The position numbers and the translations under genes were made by a program. This document shows, one piece after another, positions 8,252 through 15,490 of a stretch of DNA of 29,315 bases. The stretch is taken from the IMG/VR virus record IMGVR_UViG_3300046459_000382, positions 1 through 29,315 of that record, one strand, 5' to 3'. This stretch comes from a virus. The notes under the pieces were generated by a model. The model saw nothing but the letters and a program-made list of their open reading frames with translations, had not been told where the DNA came from and did not search any database. The first letter of the stretch is position 1, and the number at the start of each line of letters is the position of its first letter.

Positions 8252-9190
8252 ATGCCGCAGTACCTCATCGACATCTCCAACAACCAAGGCGGCGGCGTCG
8301 ACACAGACGCGATCAACGCTGCAGGAGTGCTCCTCAAAGCCTCCGAAGGCGCCAGCTACACCGATCCATTTCGGGCACCTTGGCAAGCACGGCTGGAGGG
8401 CCGAGGGGTACCGACAGGAACATACCACTTCCACCGTGGTACAGCGTCGCCGGCTGCTCAGCTCGTCCGCTGGAAGAACTCTGGCCTGGAGCGCGGCAAG
8501 TTCCGACCAGTGATCGACGCTGAGGACGAGAAGCGGACTCTGGATCCAGCAGCGATGGCGCGGTCAGTGCTTCAGCTGTGCGAGCAGACCGAGGCTGACC
8601 AAGGAGTCACCCCGCTGATCTACACGGGTGGCTGGTGGATCGGGAACTACTGCCAACGCGATCCGGCCCTGGCGCGCTATCCACTGTGGTTGTCGGCGTA
8701 TCCCCTCGGCTACCAGCGCGCCCCCTCAGACGCAGAGGCAGCAGCCTGGCTCGCGGCCGGGAAGTACTGCAAGCCTCCTGCTCCTTGGACGGAAACGTTC
8801 ATGTGGCAGTTCACATCCATCGCTCGGGTTCCAGGTGTTCCCGGCAACTGCGATCGCAACATCATCAGCGATGAGAACTTCGCTGAGCTCTTCCGTCAAG
8901 CACCTGCGCCTCAGCCCCCACAGGAGACAGACGACATGATCGTCCCATTCATCATCGCAAAGAAGAACCCCACGAACGACCTGGAGAAGGGGGCCCGGTA
9001 CCTGTCGACCGACGGTCTTCAGACGTGCTCGTGGATCACTTCCACAACGGAGATGAACGAGCGAGTCGCGATCTACACCTGGCTTCACGGAGCGGACCCG
9101 GTTCACTGGGGTGTTCCGGTCGGAACGGAACAGGCACCCTATCTCATGGAGGTTGTTCCCGCAGTCGTGGGGCCCGTTCCACACCTCTGA
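8252..9190 (+). CDS. GH25-type lysozyme endolysin
   Basis: A 312-residue protein from ATG 8252; the frame is open further upstream, but this ATG falls directly after the preceding stop. The N-terminal domain (about 1-215) has glycoside hydrolase 25 marks: DISNNQG with Asp7, LLKASEG at about 27-33, PTGTYHF at 54-60, and PVIDAED with Asp89 and Glu91, the expected acid pair. The family cuts the MurNAc-GlcNAc bond of peptidoglycan. No signal peptide is seen, so a holin would be needed for access. Residues about 230-312 (from MIVPFIIAKKNP) form a separate unrecognised domain, perhaps for wall binding. Confidence 0.88.
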   Translation: MPQYLIDISNNQGGGVDTDAINAAGVLLKASEGASYTDPFRAPWQARLEGRGVPTGTYHFHRGTASPAAQLVRWKNSGLERGKFRPVIDAEDEKRTLDPAAMARSVLQLCEQTEADQGVTPLIYTGGWWIGNYCQRDPALARYPLWLSAYPLGYQRAPSDAEAAAWLAAGKYCKPPAPWTETFMWQFTSIARVPGVPGNCDRNIISDENFAELFRQAPAPQPPQETDDMIVPFIIAKKNPTNDLEKGARYLSTDGLQTCSWITSTTEMNERVAIYTWLHGADPVHWGVPVGTEQAPYLMEVVPAVVGPVPHL

Positions 9191-9230
9191 CCTCCAAGAG
9201 GAAATAGCGTTCCGGGAGAGCGATTACAGC

Positions 9231-9259
9231 TTTACTTTCGTGCTCGAAAGTGATATAAT
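9231..9259 (+). promoter_or_regulatory. Promoter TTTACT-17-TATAAT
   Basis: The -35 element TTTACT (9231-9236) and -10 element TATAAT (9254-9259) are separated by exactly 17 bases, a near-ideal vegetative sigma promoter in an A+T-rich island. RNA would start near 9265-9267. The surrounding 70 bases are repeated with changes at 28729-28798. Confidence 0.8.
9234..9251. promoter_or_regulatory. Operator-like palindrome inside the promoter spacer
   Basis: ACTTTCG and CGAAAGT form perfect 7-base arms around TGCT, lying between -35 and -10. A protein bound here would block RNA polymerase. The equivalent position at 28763-28780 keeps the outer arms ACTTT/AAAGT at the same spacing. Confidence 0.6.
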
Positions 9260-9292
9260 AGTATGAGTGCACGGGAGAGCCGACGAACGTCA

Positions 9293-9320
9293 GGGGCGGA
9301 CCAGGACGGTCCGTCCCTTT
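9293..9320 (+). terminator. Terminator-like hairpin close to the promoter
   Basis: Bases 9293-9302 pair with 9308-9317 (10 bp, one G-U) around a 5-base loop, followed by TTTCGCGTTT. It lies only about 30 bases after the expected start of the 9231-9259 promoter, so much of that transcription may end as an RNA of about 55 bases. Confidence 0.55.
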
Positions 9321-9349
9321 CGCGTTTCCAGGCTAGATTTCAACGCTGG

Positions 9350-9394
9350 ATCTCCCTATCTGTTCGGGAGATGGGTCAAGGCTTCCCTATCTGT
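9350..9394 (+). repeat. Hairpin and 11-base direct repeat in control region
   Basis: ATCTCCC (9350-9356) pairs with GGGAGAT (9366-9372). TCCCTATCTGT occurs at 9353-9363 and again at 9384-9394, 31 bases apart, close to three helical turns. The second copy overlaps the -35 region of the next promoter, so these may be binding sites for a regulator. Confidence 0.45.
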
Positions 9395-9411
9395 ACAAAG
9401 AATGCTACAAT
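9383..9411 (+). promoter_or_regulatory. Extended -10 promoter, upstream copy
   Basis: TTCCCT (9383-9388), 17 bases, then TGC-TACAAT (-10 at 9406-9411) with the extended TGn element. It is matched 42 bases downstream by a second promoter of the same design. Confidence 0.55.
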
Positions 9412-9424
9412 ATCACTACTTTGG

Positions 9425-9453
9425 TTCCCATCGGGACCGATCCGTGCTACAAT
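9425..9453 (+). promoter_or_regulatory. Extended -10 promoter giving a leaderless mRNA
   Basis: TTCCCA (9425-9430), 17 bases, then TGC-TACAAT (-10 at 9448-9453). The A of the ATG at 9460 is the seventh base after the -10, where transcription would start. The mRNA would have no leader, a common arrangement in actinobacteria. Confidence 0.6.
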
Positions 9454-9459
9454 GGGAGG

Positions 9460-9987
9460 ATGACCGCGGAGCCAGAACCAGAGATTCGGGCGCCCGAGGC
9501 AGCTCGGCGCTTCATAGCGAACATGCCGCCAGTAGGGCGGCGCAAGAGCAGGATCGCCAACCAGCTCACCAGGCACCAAATGGAACTAGTCTGTGCCTCG
9601 TACACAGCGGGTTTCGACATTGAGGTGATCGCAGATCACTTCGAGGTGACCCCGCGCAAAGTGCGCAGCATCCTCAGAGAGTGGTGTCCACGCTTCGTCC
9701 AATCGGAAGAAGCCAGCGACCAAGCTCTGCTTGAACTCAGCGGACACGCACCGCCCATCGGAAGCCGAGAGCGCATCGGTACGTTCACTTTGCGGTCGAT
9801 ACTCATAGATCGAGTGGGTGAAGCTCCCTCGTTCTATGCCAGTACTATCAGGCATCTCTGCGGTCTGGCTTGGTGCACAGAGCACCTGGCTTGGGGAACC
9901 GCGAAAGACAACGCAATGGACAGGAAGTTTCACGAGACGTACGGGTACGGGCAGCTAGCCCCAGAGTCATACAGGGAGACGGCGTGA
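9460..9987 (+). CDS. Helix-turn-helix protein with HNH-like tail
   Basis: A 175-residue protein; ATG 9460 is chosen because the -10 of a promoter ends seven bases upstream. Residues about 36-74 (LTRHQMELVCASYTAGFDIE, then VIADHFEVTPRKVRSIL) form a clear helix-turn-helix of the sigma-region-4/resolvase style. The C-terminal part has HLCGLAWCTEHLAWGTAKDN, which matches the end of the HNH motif in the gene at 11152 (CINAKHLRWGTELENRMD). It may be a regulator derived from an HNH endonuclease. As the first gene after the control region it is a candidate transcription regulator. Confidence 0.65.
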   Translation: MTAEPEPEIRAPEAARRFIANMPPVGRRKSRIANQLTRHQMELVCASYTAGFDIEVIADHFEVTPRKVRSILREWCPRFVQSEEASDQALLELSGHAPPIGSRERIGTFTLRSILIDRVGEAPSFYASTIRHLCGLAWCTEHLAWGTAKDNAMDRKFHETYGYGQLAPESYRETA

Positions 9988-10613
9988 CAGAAGAGTTCAA
10001 CGACACAGACGACAAAGGCAGAGAATGGCAGTCGACGACCTGGGATCAGGTCGAAGCTGCCGTGGACACTGGCGGCCACCGAGAAGGCTTCGTCAAGGTG
10101 TTCCTCGAGTACCGTGGTGCGGTGCTTGATGACTGTCCCCTCGATGCTCGTGGTCGCCCCGAGGTGGTCAACCAGGCGAACTTCGCCAGGCACTTCGGGA
10201 TCGCCGCCAGCACGTTCCATCGCTGGCTAACCATCTGGGGAGGTCGCGAGTTCGAGCTGGAGGGTGAGCGCAAAGAGAAGGCTGACGAAGCCAAGGCTCG
10301 CCAGTCGACGAAGGCCAGCAAGAAGAACCGTGACACAGCGGCTCAGGAAGTCCGTCAGATGGTCGCTGAGACCAGAGAGGACTTCGCAGCCAAGAGGCAG
10401 GTCCGTAGGGCGGACGACGAGTTCTGGCTCATCGACGTGGACATCCTCCTTGGAAGCGATCTCCCGACTCCTGACAAGGCGAAGGAAGCCGAGCTCTGGT
10501 ACATGGCCCTCGAACAAGAGATCGAAGCTGCGCGCGTCGCCGCGGAGAAGCTGCTCGAGTGGATCACCGCGAACGACGCTCGAGACGGAGCAGACGAGGT
10601 GCACGCCGCATGA
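9984..10613 (+). CDS. Helix-turn-helix DNA-binding protein, unknown role
   Basis: A 209-residue protein from GTG 9984 (GTGA overlap; AGGGAGAC upstream). Residues about 62-86 (NQANFARHFGIAASTFHRWL) form a helix-turn-helix. A long, highly charged helical region rich in Lys, Glu and Ala follows (about 90-150), then a C-terminal helix pair (AELWYMALEQEIEAARVAAE). The layout suggests a DNA-binding adaptor, such as a regulator or terminase-small-subunit-like protein, but no family is recognised. It is translationally coupled to the leaderless gene before it and to the kinase after it. Confidence 0.6.
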   Translation: MTEEFNDTDDKGREWQSTTWDQVEAAVDTGGHREGFVKVFLEYRGAVLDDCPLDARGRPEVVNQANFARHFGIAASTFHRWLTIWGGREFELEGERKEKADEAKARQSTKASKKNRDTAAQEVRQMVAETREDFAAKRQVRRADDEFWLIDVDILLGSDLPTPDKAKEAELWYMALEQEIEAARVAAEKLLEWITANDARDGADEVHAA

Positions 10614-11152
10614 GGCCATGCTGGTTCATGATCGAGGGCCCTGATGGGGCCGGCAAGTCGTGGGTGGCCAGGACCCTGGTGGGGGGACTGGCTGCCCACG
10701 GCGGTACCAACCCTGAGCGACCCTGCATTCTGCAGAAGCTCAGTCGTGACAGCAACCCCGAGGACTACTTGCTCCAGCCATTGCGCTGGTGCCGTGTGGG
10801 TGGCTTCCACGTCGTGCAGGACCGGGGTGTTCTCTCCGGTCCAGTGTACGAGCCTCTCTTCCGCCGTGACATGGCGCGCCTCGAGTGGATGAATCCTCTC
10901 GTAGAGGCAGCAGCCGATGCCGGCGCCCTGGTCATTCATGTGACCGCTGATCCCAAGGTTCTCGCTCAACGAGTAGAAGAGCGTGGCGACGACTACGTCA
11001 CACCTGGGAACCTGCTGGACATCTGGCAGAGCTACGAAGCAGTGCTCCAGCGCTGGGAACGCGCTGGCGGCAAGATGATCGAGATCAACACAACGCACGG
11101 CTTTCCCTCCAGAACTGAGGTCATGCTGGCTGCGTCGGCGCTCATCACCTGA
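10610..11152 (+). CDS. P-loop deoxynucleoside monophosphate kinase-like protein
   Basis: A 180-residue protein from ATG 10610, overlapping the previous stop. Residues 9-17 (EGPDGAGKS) are a Walker A loop in the form typical of thymidylate kinases (usually EGxDGxGKT/S). HVVQDRGVLSGPVYEPLF at about 67-84 fits the DR(Y/W)-type substrate segment, and VIHVTADPKVLAQRVEERGD fits strand 4 plus the lid. It should phosphorylate dTMP or another dNMP. Its place beside a dCMP-type synthase raises the option that it acts on a modified dCMP, as T4 gp1 does. Exact substrate unknown. Confidence 0.75.
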   Translation: MRPCWFMIEGPDGAGKSWVARTLVGGLAAHGGTNPERPCILQKLSRDSNPEDYLLQPLRWCRVGGFHVVQDRGVLSGPVYEPLFRRDMARLEWMNPLVEAAADAGALVIHVTADPKVLAQRVEERGDDYVTPGNLLDIWQSYEAVLQRWERAGGKMIEINTTHGFPSRTEVMLAASALIT

Positions 11153-11637
11153 TGTTCGAGGATGCGCCACCGTACAAGAAGCTAGGTCCTCGCAGTACGT
11201 GGTTCATTGACGCGCTTATGGCACCAGGTCTAACCTGGCCTGATGAGTGTGTACCATGGCCATGGGCTACTGAGGAACGCCGGCACACCATGTACTTCCG
11301 TGGTAATGGTGTTCCAGTGACACACGTTGTGCTCACTCTCACGGCCGGGGAACGACCATCCAAGTCTCACCAAGGCTTGCACTCTTGCGATACCGAATGG
11401 TGCATCAACGCCAAACATCTTCGCTGGGGTACAGAGCTCGAGAACCGGATGGATCAGGTTGAGAGAAGCCGTGGGTCGATCGGAAAGATCGGTTTACCTG
11501 AGGCAACGAAGATCACTGAGGAGTTCACCGAGATGGTGAACCGATTGGCTGCCAAGTACGAAGTGACCCCAGACGCTATCTGGGGCATCGCCACGGGCCG
11601 CTCATGGGTCCGCAAGCAATGGGAGACGCCGAAGTGA
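11152..11637 (+). CDS. Free-standing HNH endonuclease
   Basis: A 161-residue protein from ATG 11152 (TGATG overlap). Residues about 75-101 hold the core: GLHSCDTEWCINAKHLRWGT then ELENRMDQ, that is H-x-C...C-x-N-x-x-HL...GT..EN, a zinc-containing His-Me finger. The tail (LPEATKITEEF ... AKYEVTPDAIWGIATGRSW) looks like a helix-turn-helix of the kind used by homing endonucleases. It sits between nucleotide-metabolism genes without interrupting either, so it is a free-standing mobile-type gene. A homologue lies at 23358. Confidence 0.82.
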   Translation: MFEDAPPYKKLGPRSTWFIDALMAPGLTWPDECVPWPWATEERRHTMYFRGNGVPVTHVVLTLTAGERPSKSHQGLHSCDTEWCINAKHLRWGTELENRMDQVERSRGSIGKIGLPEATKITEEFTEMVNRLAAKYEVTPDAIWGIATGRSWVRKQWETPK

Positions 11638-12491
11638 TGCTGATCGACACGACCTCCATGCGGGAGTCGTACCACGAGATCCTCAAGCAGATCATGCTGG
11701 AGGGCAAGGATGTAGACACCAGGCTCGGGCCCTCCAAAGAGGTAGCTCCTGCAGTGATCAGGTTGAACAACCCGCTTGATGCACTGCCACTGCAGACTGG
11801 ACGGGGAATCGTCTCAGCCCTCGCTGCAGTCGAAGCACTGTCGCTGATCGCAGAAGAAGCGGATCCCAGGCTCTTCGTAGCTGCCGCGCCCCACTACGCC
11901 AAGTACGTGGACCCGGATACCAAGGAACTCGAAGTCGCCTATGGACCGCGCATCGGTCCGCAGATGGCGTGGGCCGAACACCGCCTCCGAACCGCTCCTG
12001 ACTGCCGGCAAGCACATGTGGATCTGTGGCACTACGAACTGGATCGCCCTGGACTCCGGGCTTATCCATGTGTCACATCCTGCGGGTTCTACATCCGAGA
12101 CGGTGCTCTCGACATGTTCGTCGAGATGCGCTCCAACGATGCTTGGATGGGCTTGCCGTACGACATGTTTGCGTTCGCACAGCTACAAGTCACGCTCGCC
12201 GGCGTACTGACGATTCCAGTCGGTCGATACCACCACTACGCGCGCTCCCTGCACCTGTACGAGCAGCACTGGCCCAAGGTGGCTGAGCTGCAGGACGACT
12301 TGCGTAAGACCAACTGGGCGCCGACCTACGAGGGCGTCCAAGGTGACAACTGGCATGAAGCTCGGTATCGAGCTCGCCAGATACTCCGTGGTGAAGAGCC
12401 CCGCGGAGGCATGTCGCTGTCCGAGGTGGCCTACCTGAACATCCTGCGCGACAAGGTCTTCCCGGCCATGCGACGACAGACGGGCCGCTGA
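11637..12491 (+). CDS. Thymidylate synthase family enzyme, dCMP-type (possible dCMP hydroxymethylase)
   Basis: A 284-residue protein from ATG 11637 (TGATG overlap). Family residues line up: Glu66 in AAVEALSL, the Cys145 nucleophile in YPC, Arg165-Ser166-x-Asp168 (RSND), GLPYD at 172-176, and His206-x-Tyr208. In thymidylate synthases the last residue of GLPFN is Asn and selects dUMP. Here it is Asp176, as in T4 dCMP hydroxymethylase, and Asn-to-Asp mutation of the synthase is known to shift specificity to dCMP. The His after the catalytic Cys is also missing (Val146). The likely product is 5-hydroxymethyl- or 5-methyl-dCMP. Flanked by an HNH gene and a dCMP deaminase. Confidence 0.8.
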   Translation: MLIDTTSMRESYHEILKQIMLEGKDVDTRLGPSKEVAPAVIRLNNPLDALPLQTGRGIVSALAAVEALSLIAEEADPRLFVAAAPHYAKYVDPDTKELEVAYGPRIGPQMAWAEHRLRTAPDCRQAHVDLWHYELDRPGLRAYPCVTSCGFYIRDGALDMFVEMRSNDAWMGLPYDMFAFAQLQVTLAGVLTIPVGRYHHYARSLHLYEQHWPKVAELQDDLRKTNWAPTYEGVQGDNWHEARYRARQILRGEEPRGGMSLSEVAYLNILRDKVFPAMRRQTGR

Positions 12492-12955
12492 TGGATAGAC
12501 TCAGCCATGAAGATGCAATGATGCAGACCGCAGAGGTCTTCGCGATGCGCTCACTCTGCTATCGATCTCGAGTCGGTGCAGTGGCCTGCGCTTCCGATCG
12601 ACGCCTGGTGTCAGTGGGGTGGAATGCACCCCCGGCCGGGGTGGACACAGCAGGACGCAACTGTGCGCTGTGGTGTCCGCGCGGTGCTGGCCTTTCACAC
12701 AAGCCCGGCTACGCAGACTGCCTCGCCATCCACGCCGAAGCGAACGCCATCATCCATGCTGAGCGTGGCGAACTGATCGGCGGCTCGATGTATCTCACTC
12801 GAGTGCCGTGCGCACCTTGCGCCAAGCAGATCGCGGCGGCGGGCATAGCCCTGGTCGTCTACGGTGAGGATGACGCTGGTGTGTACCACCGTCCCGACGA
12901 GGTTCTCGAGATGCTCGTGACCTGCGGCGTGGAGGTGAAGCGCTATGGCGGCTGA
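12491..12955 (+). CDS. dCMP deaminase family protein
   Basis: A 154-residue protein from ATG 12491 (TGATG overlap). It has the zinc deaminase signature His81-Ala-Glu83 (HAEANAI) and PCAPC with Cys107 and Cys110. An extra Cys pair (NCALWC, residues 58-62) and the RVGAVACA strand fit dCMP deaminases rather than cytidine deaminases. The reaction is dCMP to dUMP, feeding dTMP synthesis; it would compete with the upstream dCMP-type synthase for substrate. It overlaps the polymerase start by 11 bases. A deaminase acting on a different cytosine nucleotide cannot be excluded. Confidence 0.86.
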   Translation: MDRLSHEDAMMQTAEVFAMRSLCYRSRVGAVACASDRRLVSVGWNAPPAGVDTAGRNCALWCPRGAGLSHKPGYADCLAIHAEANAIIHAERGELIGGSMYLTRVPCAPCAKQIAAAGIALVVYGEDDAGVYHRPDEVLEMLVTCGVEVKRYGG

Positions 12956-14735
12956 CCTCTCAAGTGTCATGCTCCACTATGTGGAGACATCTGCCGAAGC
13001 GGCGGACTTCATCGAGTGGTGTAAGAAGCCACGTCGAACAGTAGCCATCGACACCGAAACAACTGGTCTGGAGCGCGATGCTCGCATCCGGCTCATCCAG
13101 TTCGGCGATGAAGATACCACCTGGACCCTACGCTGGGACCGGTGGAAAGGCACCGCAGTCGAAGCCATGGAGTTGCTCAAGCGAGCTCGACAGCGAGTTG
13201 TATTCCACAACGCGCCGTACGATGTTCCGAAGATTGAGCGTCAATCAGTCGAGGCAGGTCGCTGGGAAGGTTTCAAGTTCGACTGGGGCCTGATCGACGA
13301 CACGCTCTTCATGTCCAGGTTGGCGAACCCAATCGGCGCCCACAGCTTGAAGGCGCTCGCCGCCCGACTGGTGGATTCACGTTCTCGTGGCATGCAGAAC
13401 GTACTGTCCGACGCCATGGCGAAGAACAACTGGACCTGGGCCACGGTGCCGTATGAGTACGAGGGATACACCACGTACGCCGGCATCGACTGTGTGCTTA
13501 CCTCGAGACTCCTCCCAGAGATCGAGAAGATGCCGTTTGACCGAGACCTATATAACACCGAGATGACGGTGGTTGAGGCCTGCGTTCAAATGGAAGAAGC
13601 CGGCTTGGCAGTGGATGTTGGATACTGCGATCAGCAGGTCCGCATGATCTCCGCTGAGGTTGAAGATCTGGTCGCCGCGGCTCGATCTGAGTTCGGAATC
13701 ACTGCACTCGGTTCCGATCAGATCTCCGTGCAGCGACTCAACTCCCTCGGTGCCTACTGGGAAGACCGTACCGACAAGGGCAGGGTCAAGCTCGACAAGG
13801 ATGTGCTGGGACGGCTTGCCGTCGAACACACTGGGCAGCCAGCTGGAAGACTGGCTTACCTGATCTTGGAGTATCGTCAGCGCGTCAAGCTGATGAACAC
13901 GTACTTCAAGAACCTGCTTGAGGGCTCGGAAGCAGACGGTCGCTATCATCCCGAGATCAACACACTCGATGCGGTAACTGGCCGCATGACGATGAAGCTG
14001 ATGCAGCAGTTGCCTCGCGGACCAAGAGTCCGGCGTGGTGTACTGGCTACTCCAGGCCACTACCTGTTGCTCGCTGACTACGCTCAGATCGAGATTCGGG
14101 TGCTCGCTCACTACTGTCAGGATCCGGCACTCGCTGCAGCCATCGCGACCGGAGACGTGCACACCGCATCGGCACAGATGATCTTCGGTCGCGAAGACAT
14201 CACTGCGATGGAACGACAGCTCGCCAAGTCCAGCTCCCTGGCGATCATCTATGGAGCTGGCGACGAGAAGTTCTCCCACACGGCCGGGGTCACTCTGGAG
14301 GCTGGTGCGGCGTTCCTCGCCGAGTACCACTCCAGGTTCCAGATGGTCAAGCCCTTCATGATGCAAGTTCAGAACACCGGCAGACAGCGCAAGCGTGCCG
14401 AAGGAACGGCCTACGTCAAGACCAAGGACGGGCGTCGTCTCTCCATGAGACGTGCAGACGCTGAGTACACCCTGGTGAACTACCTGTGTCAGGGAACTGC
14501 GGCAGACATCTTCAAGCGTTCGATCGAACGGATGCACAACGCTGGGTTGACGCAGTACATGCGACTCCCTGTCCACGATGAGATGATCTTCGAGCTCCCC
14601 AACGAGGTGGATCCCACCGAGTTCAGGAACGAGGCTGTCAAGGTCATGGAGGACTTCAGCTTCAGGATTCCCATGCTTGTGGAGGCTGATGGACCGTTCC
14701 AGTCCTGGGCTGACAAGTATGGTTCGGCAGCCTGA
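12945..14735 (+). CDS. Family A DNA polymerase with 3'-5' exonuclease
   Basis: A 596-residue protein from ATG 12945, preceded by a GGAGGTGA-type site at about 12931. The exonuclease domain has IDTETTGL (Asp36, Glu38), HNAPYD (about 88-93) and YAGIDCVLT (Asp182). Polymerase motifs are A (LLADYAQIEIR, Asp378), B (RQLAKSSSLAIIYG, Arg424, Lys428, Tyr436) and C (VHDE, about 543-546). The 5' nuclease domain of bacterial Pol I is absent, as usual in phages. The residue at the E. coli Phe762 position is Leu432. It is the replicative polymerase, working with the PrimPol and SF3 helicase encoded downstream. Confidence 0.95.
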   Translation: MAADLSSVMLHYVETSAEAADFIEWCKKPRRTVAIDTETTGLERDARIRLIQFGDEDTTWTLRWDRWKGTAVEAMELLKRARQRVVFHNAPYDVPKIERQSVEAGRWEGFKFDWGLIDDTLFMSRLANPIGAHSLKALAARLVDSRSRGMQNVLSDAMAKNNWTWATVPYEYEGYTTYAGIDCVLTSRLLPEIEKMPFDRDLYNTEMTVVEACVQMEEAGLAVDVGYCDQQVRMISAEVEDLVAAARSEFGITALGSDQISVQRLNSLGAYWEDRTDKGRVKLDKDVLGRLAVEHTGQPAGRLAYLILEYRQRVKLMNTYFKNLLEGSEADGRYHPEINTLDAVTGRMTMKLMQQLPRGPRVRRGVLATPGHYLLLADYAQIEIRVLAHYCQDPALAAAIATGDVHTASAQMIFGREDITAMERQLAKSSSLAIIYGAGDEKFSHTAGVTLEAGAAFLAEYHSRFQMVKPFMMQVQNTGRQRKRAEGTAYVKTKDGRRLSMRRADAEYTLVNYLCQGTAADIFKRSIERMHNAGLTQYMRLPVHDEMIFELPNEVDPTEFRNEAVKVMEDFSFRIPMLVEADGPFQSWADKYGSAA

Positions 14736-14950
14736 TGGTTGGCATCTCCGAGGCTACCAAGGACAACGTGGTTAGACGAGCCTTGGGGTGTGGCGACTGG
14801 TTTCGAGCATCTGACTTTGGCGCCGTGGCTTCGCCAGCCATCGCTAGCACGATCTTGAATGAACTGGTAAAGAAAGGTGAGCTAGAGAAGCGGAGGTGCA
14901 GCAGACATAGCGGTAAGCACAGCAGTGTTGAGTACAAGTGGATCAACTGA
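14735..14950 (+). CDS. Small winged-helix-like protein
   Basis: A 71-residue basic protein from ATG 14735 (TGATG overlap). The pattern WFRASDFGAVASPAIASTIL, then NELVKKGELEKR, a basic loop and SVEYKW fits a winged helix: recognition helix, then a beta wing. It could be a small DNA-binding regulator or a replication accessory. The 42 bases after it hold only the ribosome site (GAAGGGGAGAC) of the next gene. Confidence 0.55.
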   Translation: MVGISEATKDNVVRRALGCGDWFRASDFGAVASPAIASTILNELVKKGELEKRRCSRHSGKHSSVEYKWIN

Positions 14951-14992
14951 CGAGGCCTACCGACACACGCCGGAGCCGAAAGAAGGGGAGAC

Positions 14993-15490
14993 GTGACGGA
15001 GACGAATACAAAGACATACGTCCTGGGTGTTGATCCTGGGGGAACCACAGGTCTAGCTATCGCCATGTTCGATGGTCAGTTCGGTGGTAAGCCCAGTGCA
15101 GTCTGGTCTGACCAACTGCCGTGGGATGAAGCATCTGACGTACTAGCCAAGCGGCTGCGGCATCTTGCTGCGCTACGGGGTGTTCGAACCATTGCTGTTG
15201 GCGAGAAGTTCGTGATCAGCCCCAAGAGTGCTCAGCGCGGACAGACAGGAATCGAAGACACGATGGGCATGCTTGGAGTGCTTCGTCGTGAAGCTCGACT
15301 GGCTGGTGTAGATATCGCGGACTTGCAGAAGTCTGCTGACGCCAAGAGAACTGTGTCTGACCAGATCCTTAGGAATCTCAAGCTCTACATGCCAGGTCTC
15401 AAGCATGCCAACGATGCTTACAGGCACTGCGTTCTGTTGGCCAACAAGCGGGGCTACATGAGTGCTCGCTGGATGATGGGACACGCATGA
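14993..15490 (+). CDS. RuvC-like Holliday junction resolvase
   Basis: A 165-residue protein from GTG 14993, with GAAGGGGAG upstream. RNase H-fold acidic residues are placed as in RuvC: LGVDPGGTTGLA (Asp at about 13), VGEKFVI (Glu at about 69) and KHANDAYRH (Asp at about 143). The DPG/TG opening is characteristic. It would cut branched recombination or replication intermediates. It overlaps the helicase gene start (ATGA), consistent with a shared role in repair and DNA processing. Confidence 0.82.
   Translation: MTETNTKTYVLGVDPGGTTGLAIAMFDGQFGGKPSAVWSDQLPWDEASDVLAKRLRHLAALRGVRTIAVGEKFVISPKSAQRGQTGIEDTMGMLGVLRREARLAGVDIADLQKSADAKRTVSDQILRNLKLYMPGLKHANDAYRHCVLLANKRGYMSARWMMGHA

Noticed and set aside
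9263-9463. A 66-residue ORF directly after the 9231-9259 promoter
   Set aside because: Its ATG lies only four bases after the -10, before the expected RNA start. It has no ribosome site and spans the terminator hairpin and two further promoters.
11152-11637. HNH gene as part of an intron or intein
   Set aside because: Neither neighbour is split. Both the kinase and the synthase are full length, and junctions are ordinary stop/start overlaps.
13548-14576. Long minus-strand ORF of about 342 codons
   Set aside because: It is the shadow of the DNA polymerase gene, whose exonuclease and polymerase motifs are complete on the + strand.
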